64,000 bases of DNA from Myxococcales bacterium (GCA_021787845.1 JAJYLH010000002.1:62001-126000); one strand, 5' to 3'; positions 30,408-38,911 are shown, counted from the stretch's first letter. Translations and numbers: made by a program. Notes: generated by a model not told the origin, from the letters alone.

Positions 30408-30866
30408 TCAAGGTCCGCCTTCCCGCAGCTCCTCCAGGATTCGCTCCTCCAGCCCGCGCCGGTGCTGCTTATCCAAAGCGTAGTCATAGCGCGGTCCGCG
30501 GAAGACCGTGCTCGGGCTCGAGTGATCGCGGGCCTGGGTCACGTCCACCTCGACCCGCGCGCAGGGGAAGGGAGGCGACGCCATCCGCTCGGCCGAGACC
30601 CGCGCTCGCCCTTTGACCCCCCAAGTGATTCCGTCCCCCAAGAGCTCCAGCGCGATGGCCGGCCGCCGTGTCAGGTTGTGGAAGGTGCGCGAACGGGTGT
30701 CGACGCACAGCGCCAACCTGGTGGGCGACAGCGCCACCAGCCAGCTCATCAGTGTCGTCGAGGGGAAGCCGTCGTCGTCGACGGTCGCGACGAGGTGGAG
30801 CTGCGCCTGCTGGAGCCGGGCCACGACGTCGTCCGGCAACCGTGTGAGGACGGGCGTCTGGCCCAT
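30408..30866 (-). CDS. Pyridoxamine 5'-phosphate oxidase-fold protein
   Basis: 152 residues forming a split-barrel flavin-binding fold: LHLVATVDDDGFPSTTLMSWLVALSPTRLALCVD and FHNLTRRPAIALELLG follow the pattern of general PPOX-family proteins. The family binds FMN or F420 and reduces small molecules; residues specific for pyridoxine phosphate are not evident. ATG 30866 is preferred because GGAGC lies seven bases upstream; a GTG at 30899 is the longer alternative. Confidence 0.8.
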   Translation of the reverse strand: MGQTPVLTRLPDDVVARLQQAQLHLVATVDDDGFPSTTLMSWLVALSPTRLALCVDTRSRTFHNLTRRPAIALELLGDGITWGVKGRARVSAERMASPPFPCARVEVDVTQARDHSSPSTVFRGPRYDYALDKQHRRGLEERILEELREGGP

Positions 30867-30950
30867 CGCTGCTCCGAATCCGAGAGCGCTGCCGCTCACC
30901 TAAACCGCAGCCGATTGGCGACCGGGCGTCGGGCCCCGTGGAGAAACGAC

Positions 30951-30977
30951 GAAAGCCCCGGAAAGATCGGGGCTTTC
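30951..30977 (-). terminator. Hairpin terminator downstream of tRNA-Leu
   Basis: GAAAGCCCCG and CGGGGCTTTC form a perfect 10-bp stem with a short loop, 35 bp past the 3' end of the tRNA gene in its direction of transcription. Only a weak T-run follows. No plus-strand gene ends just before it, so it most likely ends the tRNA transcript. Confidence 0.65.
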
Positions 30978-31011
30978 TTCGGCCGAAGCTCTATTGGAGC
31001 GCCAGTGCTGT

Positions 31012-31098
31012 TGGTGCCCAGGAGAGGACTCGAACCTCCACCCCGTTGCCGGGACTAGACCCTGAATCTAGCGTGTCTACCAATTTCACCACCTGGGC
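31012..31098 (-). tRNA. tRNA-Leu(CAG)
   Basis: An 87-nt gene with encoded CCA. The acceptor stem GCCCAGG pairs with CCTGGGC, the anticodon stem CTAGA/TCTAG encloses the loop TTCAGGG (anticodon CAG), a long variable arm is present as expected for class II tRNAs, and the T arm contains GGTTCGAGTCC. A hairpin terminator follows. It reads the CUG codon, which is abundant in GC-rich genes. Confidence 0.97.
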
Positions 31099-31193
31099 GT
31101 CGGGTGGCCTCGCGCGGGCGTCGGTCGTCCAGCCCCGAGCGGGGAAGCGGCTATTAGCGTGCGCGCGCCGCCTCTGTCAACCCGGAAGCGAGG

Positions 31194-32132
31194 TCAGTAG
31201 CCGCCGGACGAGGCCTTGCCGCCGACGATCGCGACCGAGGCGCTCGCGCCCAGGCGGTCGGCACCGGCCGCGATGAGCTTCTTCGCGTCCTCGAAGCTCC
31301 GCACACCGCCCGACGCCTTGACCCCCATCTCCGGCCCGACGATGCGACGCATCAGCTCGACGTCGTGCACGGTCGCGCCGCCGCCGCCGAAGCCGGTCGA
31401 GGTCTTGACGAACGCCGCGCCGCCCGCTTTCGACAGCGCCGAGGCGACGACCTTCTCCTCGTCGGAAAGCTGGCTCGTCTCCAGAATCACCTTGACCGGC
31501 GCCGGTTGCGACGCTTTCACGACCGCCTCGATGTCGTCGAGGACGAGGTGGTAGTCGCGGCCCTTGAGCGCGCCGATGTTGAGCACCATGTCGATTTCGG
31601 CCGCGCCCTGCCGCACCGCCTCCCGGGCCTCGAACGCTTTCGCCGACGGCGTCATCGCACCCAAGGGGAAGCCGACCACGGCGATGGCCTTGACCGGCGA
31701 GCCCGCGAGCAACCGCGCCGCGAGCCCCACGTTCGAGCCGTTGACGCAGACGGTCGCGAACTGGAAACGGCGGGCTTCCTCGCAGAGCTTGACGATGTCG
31801 TCGCGGGTCGCGTCGGGCTTCAAGAGCGTGTGGTCGATGTAGGGGGCGACGTCCTGGCTGGTCTTGACGTCGCCGGGCGTGGTGCCGATGCGGACGGCGC
31901 CGAGGGCGATGCCGTGGCGGACGCCGCAGTCGCCGCGGCCGGTGCAGGGGTCGCAGCCGCCGGAGGAGCAGGTGGCGCCGCCGGCGGCCTGGGCGGGGGC
32001 GCTCGCGATGACCTGGAGCGCACGCCCTGGGACAGAGGGTTGCTGTCCACCGTCGAGGCCGACGCCCAGCCGCCGCAGGGCCCGTTCCGCGATTGCCTCC
32101 GCCAGCTCGTCGAGCTCTCGTGCCGTCGCCAT
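31194..32132 (-). CDS. deoC: Deoxyribose-phosphate aldolase with Cys-rich N-terminal extension
   Basis: 312 residues, against about 220-260 for ordinary DeoC. The C-terminal 225 residues carry the aldolase: [25 protein letters not shown] with the catalytic Asp, the Schiff-base Lys in VKTSTGFG and the second Lys in VKASGGVRS. It cleaves 2-deoxyribose-5-phosphate to glyceraldehyde-3-phosphate and acetaldehyde. The first 85 residues are extra: an amphipathic helix ([18 protein letters not shown]), a Pro/Ala linker and a cysteine group ([15 protein letters not shown]). Such helix-plus-linker heads resemble encapsulation peptides of microcompartment cargo, but no shell genes are in view. Confidence 0.93.
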   Translation of the reverse strand: MATARELDELAEAIAERALRRLGVGLDGGQQPSVPGRALQVIASAPAQAAGGATCSSGGCDPCTGRGDCGVRHGIALGAVRIGTTPGDVKTSQDVAPYIDHTLLKPDATRDDIVKLCEEARRFQFATVCVNGSNVGLAARLLAGSPVKAIAVVGFPLGAMTPSAKAFEAREAVRQGAAEIDMVLNIGALKGRDYHLVLDDIEAVVKASQPAPVKVILETSQLSDEEKVVASALSKAGGAAFVKTSTGFGGGGATVHDVELMRRIVGPEMGVKASGGVRSFEDAKKLIAAGADRLGASASVAIVGGKASSGGY

Positions 32133-32234
32133 GCGGCGCGTTCTACCGGGCGCGAGCGGCTCTGGTCAACGAAGCGAACACTTCGGCTTGCGCGGTCGTG
32201 GCGGGTCGGGTAGGGTGCGCCTCCCTTCGCCGGA

Positions 32235-32311
32235 GGGCGTGTAGCTCAGCTGGATAGAGTGTTGGCCTCCGAAGCCAAAGGCCGTGGGTCCGAATCCCAC
32301 CACGCCCGCCA
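32235..32311 (+). tRNA. tRNA-Arg(CCG), integration target
   Basis: A 77-nt gene including CCA. Acceptor GGGCGTG/CACGCCC, anticodon stem TTGGC/GCCAA with loop CTCCGAA (anticodon CCG), T arm GTGGG-TCCGAAT-CCCAC. Its last 45 bases and three bases beyond are duplicated at 40963-41010, which marks it as the attachment site of the neighbouring element. The gene stays intact at the left junction. Confidence 0.97.
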
Positions 32312-33619
32312 CTGCAAGTCCCCTGAATCGTAGGGTTTCGCGTTCTCACCGCCGGACGGTTCGCCGTCCGAGCGGGGGACGTGCCACACGGGTGCCACAT
32401 CCGGCCCGCGCTCGCCCGCGACGGCGCGCAGCTCTTCGACCGCCGGGACCGTGGGGGCGAGGTCGGCGAACGAGGGCAACCGGTTCACTCCCGCTCGGAT
32501 GTCCTCCACTTCGAGGTGGCCGTACACGTCAGCGGTCAGCTTCGGATCGGAATGCCGGAGAAGGCGCCGCACCGTTTCCAGCGGCACGCCGGCCTTGAGC
32601 AAGAGCGTCGCCGCCGTGTGCCGGAGCGAATGAAACGTCAGGTCCTTCGGGACGGGCTTCGGCCAGAGCTTCATCTTGCACTTGGGGCAGCGGCGCAGCT
32701 CTTGGTCGGAAGCGCTTTCGCTGTGCCCGCACCGCCGGCACTTGTGGACGTAGCCGGACACGAGCCCCGCCCGCTTGAGGGCGCGCCGGAGCACCACGTC
32801 GAGCTTGAGCGTCGGGTTGTGCATCTTGCCGTCGGCGCGCGGGAACACGAATTCGGACGGCGAGGCGTTCAGCGCGGCCACGATGAACGGCCGCAACCCG
32901 TCGGCGATGGGAATCAGGTCGGCGTGTCCGCCCTTCGTCGTGTCACGATCCCACGAGCGGGCGACGGCGATCGTCCCGGCCGCGAGGTCCACCTCGGGGC
33001 GCTGGAGCCCGAGAAGCTCGCCCTTGCGCATTCCGGTGTAGATGGCCGTCGCAAAGAGCGAACGCCACTCGGGGGCGAGCGCGCGCAAGAGCGGTTCGAC
33101 TTCATCTTCCCGAAGGAAACGTGGCAGCCGGCGGGGAACCTTGCGCTTTTCCACTTCGCGCACGGGGTTCGGTCCCCGCCAGAGCCCGCGCTTGGCCGCG
33201 ATGTTGAAGATGCGCCGGATCGTCGAGCGAAGCTTGTTCACGGTTTCGGGGGCCAGGGCATCGCTCTTGCTATTCAGGAGCGCTTCGATTCGGCCGGGCG
33301 TCACTTCGGCCAGCGGGAGCGAGCCGAGCGCCGGGAGCAGGTGCAGGTCCTTGTGCGAGACGAGGGCGCCGTGCGAGCGTAGCTTGCTCGCGTATTCATC
33401 CCACCACAGCTTGACCGCATCGGCGAACGTGGTTCGGGGCGCGTCGGTCGGGAGCGGCTCTAGGCCGAAGCGCTGCCGCTCAGCCTGCCGCTCCAAGTCT
33501 TGCGCGAGGCGAACGGCCTGAGCCTTCGTCGCATAGTTCGTTCGCTTCTCGCGCCAGTGGCCGGCGGCATCCTTCCACTTCGCGCACCACGTCCCCTTGT
33601 GCTTGCGGGCGAAAGCCAT
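32246..33619 (-). CDS. Tyrosine recombinase/integrase with inserted zinc ribbon
   Basis: 457 residues. An N-terminal Arm-type domain (GTWCAKWKDAAGHWREKR) and a SAM-like core-binding domain precede the catalytic domain: Arg in TGMRKGELLGL, HSLRHTA (His-x-x-Arg), HSDPKLTADVYGH with the nucleophile Tyr. Between the Lys strand and HxxR is an insertion with two CxxC pairs (CRRCG and CPKCKMK), a zinc ribbon. The last 15 or so residues (WWDSDPRPLASE and onward) are the antisense translation of the tRNA-Arg gene, because the frame runs through attL and stops at 32246. ATG 33619 has AGAGGT upstream. Confidence 0.95.
   Translation of the reverse strand: MAFARKHKGTWCAKWKDAAGHWREKRTNYATKAQAVRLAQDLERQAERQRFGLEPLPTDAPRTTFADAVKLWWDEYASKLRSHGALVSHKDLHLLPALGSLPLAEVTPGRIEALLNSKSDALAPETVNKLRSTIRRIFNIAAKRGLWRGPNPVREVEKRKVPRRLPRFLREDEVEPLLRALAPEWRSLFATAIYTGMRKGELLGLQRPEVDLAAGTIAVARSWDRDTTKGGHADLIPIADGLRPFIVAALNASPSEFVFPRADGKMHNPTLKLDVVLRRALKRAGLVSGYVHKCRRCGHSESASDQELRRCPKCKMKLWPKPVPKDLTFHSLRHTAATLLLKAGVPLETVRRLLRHSDPKLTADVYGHLEVEDIRAGVNRLPSFADLAPTVPAVEELRAVAGERGPDVAPVWHVPRSDGEPSGGENAKPYDSGDLQWRAWWDSDPRPLASEANTLSS
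32267..32314. repeat. attL, 48-bp core in tRNA-Arg
   Basis: The 48-bp core starts CTCCGAAGCCAAAGGCCGTG and ends CGCCCGCCACTG. It covers the 3' part of the tRNA-Arg gene from the anticodon loop, and is identical to 40963-41010. Sequence identity stops abruptly at both ends. Confidence 0.95.
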
Positions 33620-33622
33620 AGG

Positions 33623-33820
33623 CTACCTCTTGCCCTTCCGAGGGGCACTAGCCTTCTCGCTTTCCTTTGGCGCGGGAAAGCCGTTGTTTTCGAGCCACTT
33701 CGAGAGAATCCACACCGCGAGGCTCGAAGTCGTGCGCATCTCGCGTTTCGCGGCTTCGGCGAGACGAGCTTTCATCTCGGAGGGGAGCCGCATGAAGAGA
33801 ACGTCGTCTTTGCGCATCAT
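33623..33820 (-). CDS. Ribbon-helix-helix DNA-binding protein
   Basis: 65 residues. The segment VLFMRLPSEMKARLAEAAKREMRTTSSLAVWILSKWLE (in pieces) has the strand-helix-helix pattern of Arc/CopG/MetJ proteins, with a basic tail. It lies four bases from the integrase start in the same direction, so it may regulate integrase expression or aid excision. The start is one of two adjacent ATGs. Confidence 0.75.
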   Translation of the reverse strand: MMRKDDVLFMRLPSEMKARLAEAAKREMRTTSSLAVWILSKWLENNGFPAPKESEKASAPRKGKR

Positions 33821-33853
33821 GGCTTGACCTTGTATAGCGTCCGCAAGTGGTTG

Positions 33854-34114
33854 TCAAGTCGCCCTGCCGGCGGGCAAGCGGAGGATGCGGGCCGCCTCGC
33901 CCGACGTGTCGCCCGTCTCGCCGCGGGCGAACGCCCGGACGCGCGCGGGCTCGAACCTGAGCAGAGCGCCGATTCTCAGGCACGGGAGCCGGCCATCGTC
34001 GGCCGCCTTGTAGACGAACGAGCGGGACGCTTTCAGGTAGGCGGCGACATCGACCGCATCCCAGAGCGCAGCGTCTTCGAGCCGGGCGGGGTTGGATTCC
34101 TTCGGGTTGGGCAT
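33854..34114 (-). CDS. Excisionase-like helix-turn-helix protein
   Basis: 86 residues from ATG 34114 with a strong AGAGGTG site. The core ALWDAVDVAAYLKASRSFVYKAADDGRLPCLRIGALLRFEP (shown in part) is the MerR-like HTH_17 fold of excisionases and AlpA regulators, ending in a segment that positions the wing Arg. A longer start at 34207 would overlap the upstream ATPase stop in ATGA; the extra 31 residues are Pro/Thr-rich. It probably directs excision or controls the replication module. Confidence 0.8.
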   Translation of the reverse strand: MPNPKESNPARLEDAALWDAVDVAAYLKASRSFVYKAADDGRLPCLRIGALLRFEPARVRAFARGETGDTSGEAARILRLPAGRAT

Positions 34115-34203
34115 GTTCACCTCTTGGGTTGCCGGCACCGGACGGGTGCCGGGTTTGGGGGGAGTCAAAGGCATCGTCGAGCGATGGAAACGGGGGCGCG
34201 TGC

Positions 34204-35865
34204 TCATGCGTCGCTCCCGAGAAGGGAAACCTGCGTCCCGTGCGTCCCGTGCGACCCGAAGCCCTTGTTTTCAGGCGAATCGACATTCGACGCTGCGTCC
34301 CGCGTGCGTCCCGGCTGCGTCCCGGTGGGCGGTCCACCAAGGGAGAGCATTCGGTCCCGCCGCCCGCCGGGGGCGCGCCAGAGCTCGACGTTCACGCCCA
34401 CCGCCCGGAGGTCAGGAGCGATCCTGCGTACCTGGTCCGCCAACGCCTTCGGCGTCTTCGGCCAGCTCCGAGACTTGCGGTCGGGTTCGGGAACACGCTC
34501 GTTCAGCTTGTCGAGAAGCTCGCGAGCCGTGCCTTCCCACGGGTCGGTTTCGACAAGCGCGCGAATCGGTCCGGCGATGGGCGAAGCATCGAGGATCGCG
34601 CCGCGCGCGTCGGCTCGCGATGCGTCGAGCGCCCGAAGGACGGCGCCGGCCTCCAAGCCGAGCGCCGACTCAGCCGCGACGGCGAGCGTCGCGAAGTCGG
34701 CCATGCGCGGCAGGTTCTCGAGCCTCGTTTCAGGAATCCGCCGCAGCGCAACGGACAAGGCGTCGAGAAGCGCACCGAAAACGCGGGGGGCCGCCTTGGC
34801 GAATTCGGCTTCGTGCTCCCGTTCGGTTCGTCGCCGCGTCGGCGGGATCGTCGGGCACGTGAGAACGAGCGCCCGGTCGAGAAGGTCGCTGCGCACGACC
34901 ACGTGCTCGATGGCGGTGACGATGACGGGAAGGCGCGCGGTCAAGATCGTTTCTTCATCGTCGGAGTAGTTCGTCCGCACCGCGAATCCGCTGCCGGTTG
35001 CGAGCCGGCAGAGCGCGTCCGAAAGCCACGCCGACAGTGCGGACACGTTGTCCAGAACGATGACGTGCCCGTTGTTCGCGGCGATCATGAGGTCCCGCAC
35101 TTCGCGAGGTTCCGATCGAAGCGAGGCTTCGTTCGGGTCCACGAGGCGCCGGCACACGCGGGCGGTTGTGCTCTTCGCCGAACCCTGCTCACCGAACAGC
35201 GCGAGCACCGGATAGGGACCGATGGGCGAGAGCGCGGCCACGAGCCAGGTGAGCAAGAGCGGCCAGTCTTCGTCAGCGACGTTGACCAGCGGCCGAAGCT
35301 CCGCCACTGAACCGCCGCGAACCGGATCGGGAAGCGGCAGCGCTCCCGGCTTGCGCTGAAATCGGACGGGCGGCTCGTCCACTACCCGCCAGCCGTCAGG
35401 GCTCACTTCCACGGCTCGCCAGTCGGCATCGGCGAGGTCGATGTACCAGCGGCCGTCGTGCGCGGCGACACGAACGAACACCTCGCACATCGGCGATTCG
35501 TACAGAGCGCGGGCCGCCACGACTTCCAGAGCGTCGGCGAGTGACGAGCCGGCGATTGCCTTCCCCTCCGCCTCGAAGACGATGCCAGCGGCCCACGTTC
35601 GGAAGGCGTGTCCGCGGACAGGGTGACACTCCCGATGCTCGCCGACGGGATGCACGGCGTAGGGCACACCTTTCGACGTGCGGAACAGCTCGCACACGCG
35701 GTCAAGGATCAAGTGGGCGGCACGAGTCGCTCTCGTGTGATTCTCGACGCCCACCGGCGGCGCTCTAGGGACTGGCTTCCGGTCTTCCCACTCATCGCCC
35801 TTGAAGGGGTCCTCCGGCAGCTCGCCGTTGCGATGCAGATCGTTGTCGTCGTGGTCTTTGCTCAT
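34204..35865 (-). CDS. P-loop ATPase of the island replication module
   Basis: 553 residues. The P-loop GEQGSAKSTTA (about 233-243) is followed by a Walker B-like VIVLDNVSAL and a sensor-like RLPVIVTAIEHVV, as in helicase/ATPase proteins found beside primases in integrated islands (DUF927/D5-like). The N-terminal 220 residues are not recognised. The C-terminal 40 residues are low-complexity (GTQPGRTRDA; GSHGTHGTQ). ATG 35865 overlaps the primase stop. Together the pair probably primes and unwinds element DNA. Confidence 0.75.
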   Translation of the reverse strand: MSKDHDDNDLHRNGELPEDPFKGDEWEDRKPVPRAPPVGVENHTRATRAAHLILDRVCELFRTSKGVPYAVHPVGEHRECHPVRGHAFRTWAAGIVFEAEGKAIAGSSLADALEVVAARALYESPMCEVFVRVAAHDGRWYIDLADADWRAVEVSPDGWRVVDEPPVRFQRKPGALPLPDPVRGGSVAELRPLVNVADEDWPLLLTWLVAALSPIGPYPVLALFGEQGSAKSTTARVCRRLVDPNEASLRSEPREVRDLMIAANNGHVIVLDNVSALSAWLSDALCRLATGSGFAVRTNYSDDEETILTARLPVIVTAIEHVVVRSDLLDRALVLTCPTIPPTRRRTEREHEAEFAKAAPRVFGALLDALSVALRRIPETRLENLPRMADFATLAVAAESALGLEAGAVLRALDASRADARGAILDASPIAGPIRALVETDPWEGTARELLDKLNERVPEPDRKSRSWPKTPKALADQVRRIAPDLRAVGVNVELWRAPGGRRDRMLSLGGPPTGTQPGRTRDAASNVDSPENKGFGSHGTHGTQVSLLGSDA

Positions 35866-36968
35866 GGCATCCTCAGCCGTCGCACACGGCAACGGCTCGA
35901 AAGAGTGGAAGCAATCCGGCGGGCGTATTCGTCGCCGGCCTTGTCGTGGTGGGTACGGAGAGCGACAACGGTCCCGGTGGGCACGCGCGCGGCGAGGTCA
36001 TCCGTCCAAGAGCCGGCGATGATGCCGAGCACGGCGGGCGCAAGCTCAGCGGCATCGCTCCAGTGGGTCGCCCACGTCAGGAAATCGGGCTCGCCCTCAG
36101 CGATGATGAGGCCCACCTCGCGTACCAAGTCGGCGGCAGCGTTGCCGTCTCCAAGCGACGCACCGGCCAGCATGAGCCGGGCGAGCGGATCGGCGAGCAC
36201 GAGGCCGCGCACCTCGAAGCCGGCGGGTGCAAGCGCTTTCGGTCCCTCGACATCGCGAACCGCCCTCGCCCGCAACGACACGAGCGCCCCGGTCGCGTCG
36301 AACAGCGGGAGCACACACGTATGGCAGGAGCGCCGCCAGTCACCGTCAGGACCGCGCGCCCAAGGCGGGAGCGGTCCTGCTTGGGGCAATGCGCGGGCGA
36401 GGTCGCGATCGGCAACGTCGCCGGGGTTGAAGCCGCGCGAGCGAAGCCAACCGCTCACCGCATCGTCGTCGAGAACAGAGCGGCAGCGCTTCCACAACCC
36501 TTGCACCTCGCCCAACGGTGGCCGGTTCGGCGGCAAGGGGTGCGGTGGCGAAACAGGTGAGCGTCGAGCCTGTCGGTAGGCATGAGCGAACCCGCTGGCC
36601 GGCGAAGCGTCGCACAGCTCAGCGGCAGCGCACCGGCCAAGCACGTCGGCCCAAGACGAGGGTTTCGTCGAACCCGTCGTCACGGCGGCGGCGAGCGCTA
36701 TCGCGTCCCCGCCCGCCTCGCACTGAAAGCACCGCCAGCCCTGCCCATCCGGCCGAACGCCGATCGCGAGCCGTCGGTCGTGACGCTTCGTGTGACGGAG
36801 AGGGGCATCGCAGACGGGACACGGGCCGATGCCGCCCCCTCGCCGGTCTGAAACGGTCAAGCCGAGCGCGGCGGCCACGGCTAGGACGCCGTGGGCGTTG
36901 ATCTGCTCGAACAGGTTCGGGCCGTGCGGCAGCGCTTGCAGTCTGCGTCGAGCTTCGGTAGTATCCAT
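35862..36968 (-). CDS. Zinc-finger/Toprim primase-like protein
   Basis: 368 residues. Near the N terminus CPVCDAPLRHTKRHDR and CFQCEAGGDAIAL form a CHC2-type zinc site as in DnaG and P4-type primases. The C-terminal part has a Toprim-like acidic motif (LIIAEGEPDFLTWA) and a later HHDKAGDEYARRI matching the DxD-x-AG region with one Asp changed. Between them is an RSRGFNPGD-type segment seen in primase-like island proteins. ATG 36968 has GGAG six bases upstream. It is translationally coupled to the ATPase. Confidence 0.8.
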   Translation of the reverse strand: MDTTEARRRLQALPHGPNLFEQINAHGVLAVAAALGLTVSDRRGGGIGPCPVCDAPLRHTKRHDRRLAIGVRPDGQGWRCFQCEAGGDAIALAAAVTTGSTKPSSWADVLGRCAAAELCDASPASGFAHAYRQARRSPVSPPHPLPPNRPPLGEVQGLWKRCRSVLDDDAVSGWLRSRGFNPGDVADRDLARALPQAGPLPPWARGPDGDWRRSCHTCVLPLFDATGALVSLRARAVRDVEGPKALAPAGFEVRGLVLADPLARLMLAGASLGDGNAAADLVREVGLIIAEGEPDFLTWATHWSDAAELAPAVLGIIAGSWTDDLAARVPTGTVVALRTHHDKAGDEYARRIASTLSSRCRVRRLRMP

Positions 36969-37030
36969 CCGTTCTCCACGCGCCCCGTCGAATCCGCGGC
37001 CAAGCAGCGGCGGGGCGCACTTGTGCTGTG

Positions 37031-37246
37031 TCACCTGCGGGCCGTCACGGCCTCCCTCGTGGAGAGCGCTTCGACCTGTTGCCAGATGAGCGCGTGCGTC
37101 CCGGCGTAGACCGGGAGCCCTGCTAGGGCGCGAGCGAGCGACGTGCGCGTCAGGCGCAGCTTCGCCGTCGCGAGGCGTTCACCGTCGCGCTCGACAAGCT
37201 CTCGGATCGTCTGCCGGAAGGATTCGGGGATCGGCGCGCCAACCAT
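37031..37246 (-). CDS. Small hypothetical protein of the island
   Basis: 71 residues, basic, predominantly helical (PESFRQTIRELVERDGERLA, LTRTSLARALAGLPVYAGT). The second half looks like a short helix-turn-helix (TSLARALAGLPV), which would fit a Cro-like or replication-control protein, but this is a weak resemblance. It precedes the primase in the same direction and follows an operator-like palindrome. Confidence 0.55.
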   Translation of the reverse strand: MVGAPIPESFRQTIRELVERDGERLATAKLRLTRTSLARALAGLPVYAGTHALIWQQVEALSTREAVTARR

Positions 37247-37311
37247 GCGCGCAAGCGTGGCCCTACGGAAGCGTTCAGCGCGAATGAAACAACGCGCAGC
37301 GGTCGCGACGA

Positions 37312-37363
37312 GTTCTCACACTGAGCGTGAAAACTTGTCCGAGGGCGAGGGGGTTCTCACACT
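37312..37363 (-). promoter_or_regulatory. Operator-like palindrome with additional half-site
   Basis: A 23-bp near-perfect palindrome spans 37312-37334: GTTCTCACACT faces AGCGTGAAAAC with only two unmatched pairs. A second copy of the left half, GTTCTCACACT, is at 37353-37363 and overlaps the stop of the next gene. The site lies 66 bp upstream of the start at 37246 and just past the gene ending at 37357, so it probably controls the primase-integrase transcript. Confidence 0.5.
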
Positions 37364-38043
37364 CCGCCACGACCTGAACGGTGGGACTTGATCTTCTGCA
37401 TGGCTGCCTGCACGGCATCCCTCGACACGCTCCAACTCTCCGCCTTCAACCGAGAAACAACCTTCGACGCTGGAATGCCGTGGTCGAGCGCGAACTTTGC
37501 GATGTGCTCCATGCCAAGATCGTTCGGAGCACCACCCTTCGGACGTGCCATCCGAATTGCCGCGGCCTGCTGCCGACAGACAATCGCAATAGCCCTGGCA
37601 GTGCGCGGCACCTGTCGAGTCGGCTCAGGCTCGCTCGTGGACGGAGGAAGCCGTTCGAGCCACTCGACCTGAGCGCATCGGTAACGCTCGGCTCGTTCCG
37701 ATACTTTCGGAGGGGTGCCCTTGAAATCTGCGAGCAACTTCTCGCTTCGCCGTATCTCGTCGGGCTCTCCGTCCTGTAGCCACCAGATTCCCGACGCGCG
37801 GAGGGAATTATCTCGCTGGATGATATCGATGCGGGCGTGCCATCGATCTGCGTAGCCGTCGAACCATGCCGCAAGTCTCTCCAGCTCTCGCACTGACACG
37901 CCCAACGTGCTGCTTTCGTCCCTGATTCGCATCGCTTCCGACAGACGCGGCTCATGGTCGGCTTGATCAGATAGAAGCTTTGCGTAAAGGATATTCCACG
38001 TCCACTCGTCGTCGCTGACCGCCTGTGGTACGTTCTTCGCCAT
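37357..38043 (-). CDS. Island hypothetical protein with C-terminal helix-turn-helix character
   Basis: 228 residues, no signal or membrane segment. The N-terminal half is helical and Trp-rich (DDEWTWNILYAKLL; LERLAAWFDGYADRW). The C-terminal 50 residues (MEHIAKFALDHGIPASKVVSRLKAESWSVSRDAVQ, in part) read like a DNA-binding HTH. A basic tail follows. It is the first gene of the minus-strand module and could be the element's regulator. I do not recognise the family. Confidence 0.6.
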   Translation of the reverse strand: MAKNVPQAVSDDEWTWNILYAKLLSDQADHEPRLSEAMRIRDESSTLGVSVRELERLAAWFDGYADRWHARIDIIQRDNSLRASGIWWLQDGEPDEIRRSEKLLADFKGTPPKVSERAERYRCAQVEWLERLPPSTSEPEPTRQVPRTARAIAIVCRQQAAAIRMARPKGGAPNDLGMEHIAKFALDHGIPASKVVSRLKAESWSVSRDAVQAAMQKIKSHRSGRGGV

Positions 38044-38167
38044 CGGATGCGGCCTCCTTCCGCTCCGACCACGAGGGCGGGCCGTTCGCGCGGCGCCGCC
38101 CTCCGTCCTTGTGCGAGTCTACCTCCATCGCGGCGTCGCCCTGGTATGCTGCGCGGAGGAGGTTCCG

Positions 38168-38773
38168 ATGCGACCACAGGTGGCGCACAAGCTCTACTTG
38201 ACGATTCGAGCGTTCGCGGTCCTTTGGCTCGTGGGCTTCGCGATCGGCGACATGGTGTACTGGTTCCAAGAGGCCACCCGCATTGCAAACACGCGACGGG
38301 CGCTTCCGTCGGAAAACGAGGCGCGCGTGGAGGGGACTCGCGAGGCCACCCGCACTGCAAGCACGCGACGGGCGCTTCCGACGCCAAGGAGACAGCCGCC
38401 AACGGCGAATGAGCCACGGACTGAGCCGGATTCCAGCTCGCCGGTTCCGTGGGCCGGCGTAGAGATACCCGCGCCACAAGCTGTTTCCACAGCGAAAGCG
38501 GCCTCCTTCACGGCTCCGGCGGTGATGGCGGACCACAGTACCGGAGAACTCGTTGAGGTCGCTGCGGGTGACATCGCCAATGCCCTCTCGCAAGGCTACA
38601 CTCTCGCCTCTCCTAAACAGACCGCCGCCTTCAATCGCGCGGTGGAGGTCGCCGTCGACTCCCGAGAGCGCGATCTTTGGTGGGCGATTCTCGGTCTACT
38701 TGGACTCGGCGTAGCGCCATTGCTCGTCGTGGTTGGTGCGCGGCGATGGGGGCTCTGGCTGCGCAGGGAGTAG
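38168..38773 (+). CDS. Island two-helix membrane protein with duplicated segment
   Basis: 201 residues from ATG 38168, with GGAGGA upstream. One membrane helix near the N terminus (IRAFAVLWLVGFAIGDMVYWF, residues about 10-30) and one near the C terminus (WWAILGLLGLGVAPLLVVVG). Between them is a soluble stretch with two copies of EATRxAxTRRALP, encoded by two 42-bp direct repeats about 70 bp apart. The cargo position and lack of homologues recognised by eye leave its function open. It is transcribed opposite to the replication genes. Confidence 0.6.
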   Translation: MRPQVAHKLYLTIRAFAVLWLVGFAIGDMVYWFQEATRIANTRRALPSENEARVEGTREATRTASTRRALPTPRRQPPTANEPRTEPDSSSPVPWAGVEIPAPQAVSTAKAASFTAPAVMADHSTGELVEVAAGDIANALSQGYTLASPKQTAAFNRAVEVAVDSRERDLWWAILGLLGLGVAPLLVVVGARRWGLWLRRE

Positions 38774-38911
38774 CGGCACCGGCTCTGCCATTCGCGCTCC
38801 AACGCCGATGCGAACAGGGTGAATCCGCCGTTACATCGCCGCCGCGAGGAGAGTGTCCGCCTACGGCACGAACCCCTCGACGGCGATCGGGTGCTTCATG
38901 GCGGAGGCGCA

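Noticed and set aside
37267-37400. Short direct repeats GTTCTCACACT considered as a CRISPR array
   Set aside because: Only one and a half copies, one of which is a palindrome half-site; no regular spacers and no cas genes.
38270-38383. Two 42-bp repeats considered as CRISPR or att duplications
   Set aside because: Both lie in one coding frame and encode a duplicated protein segment.
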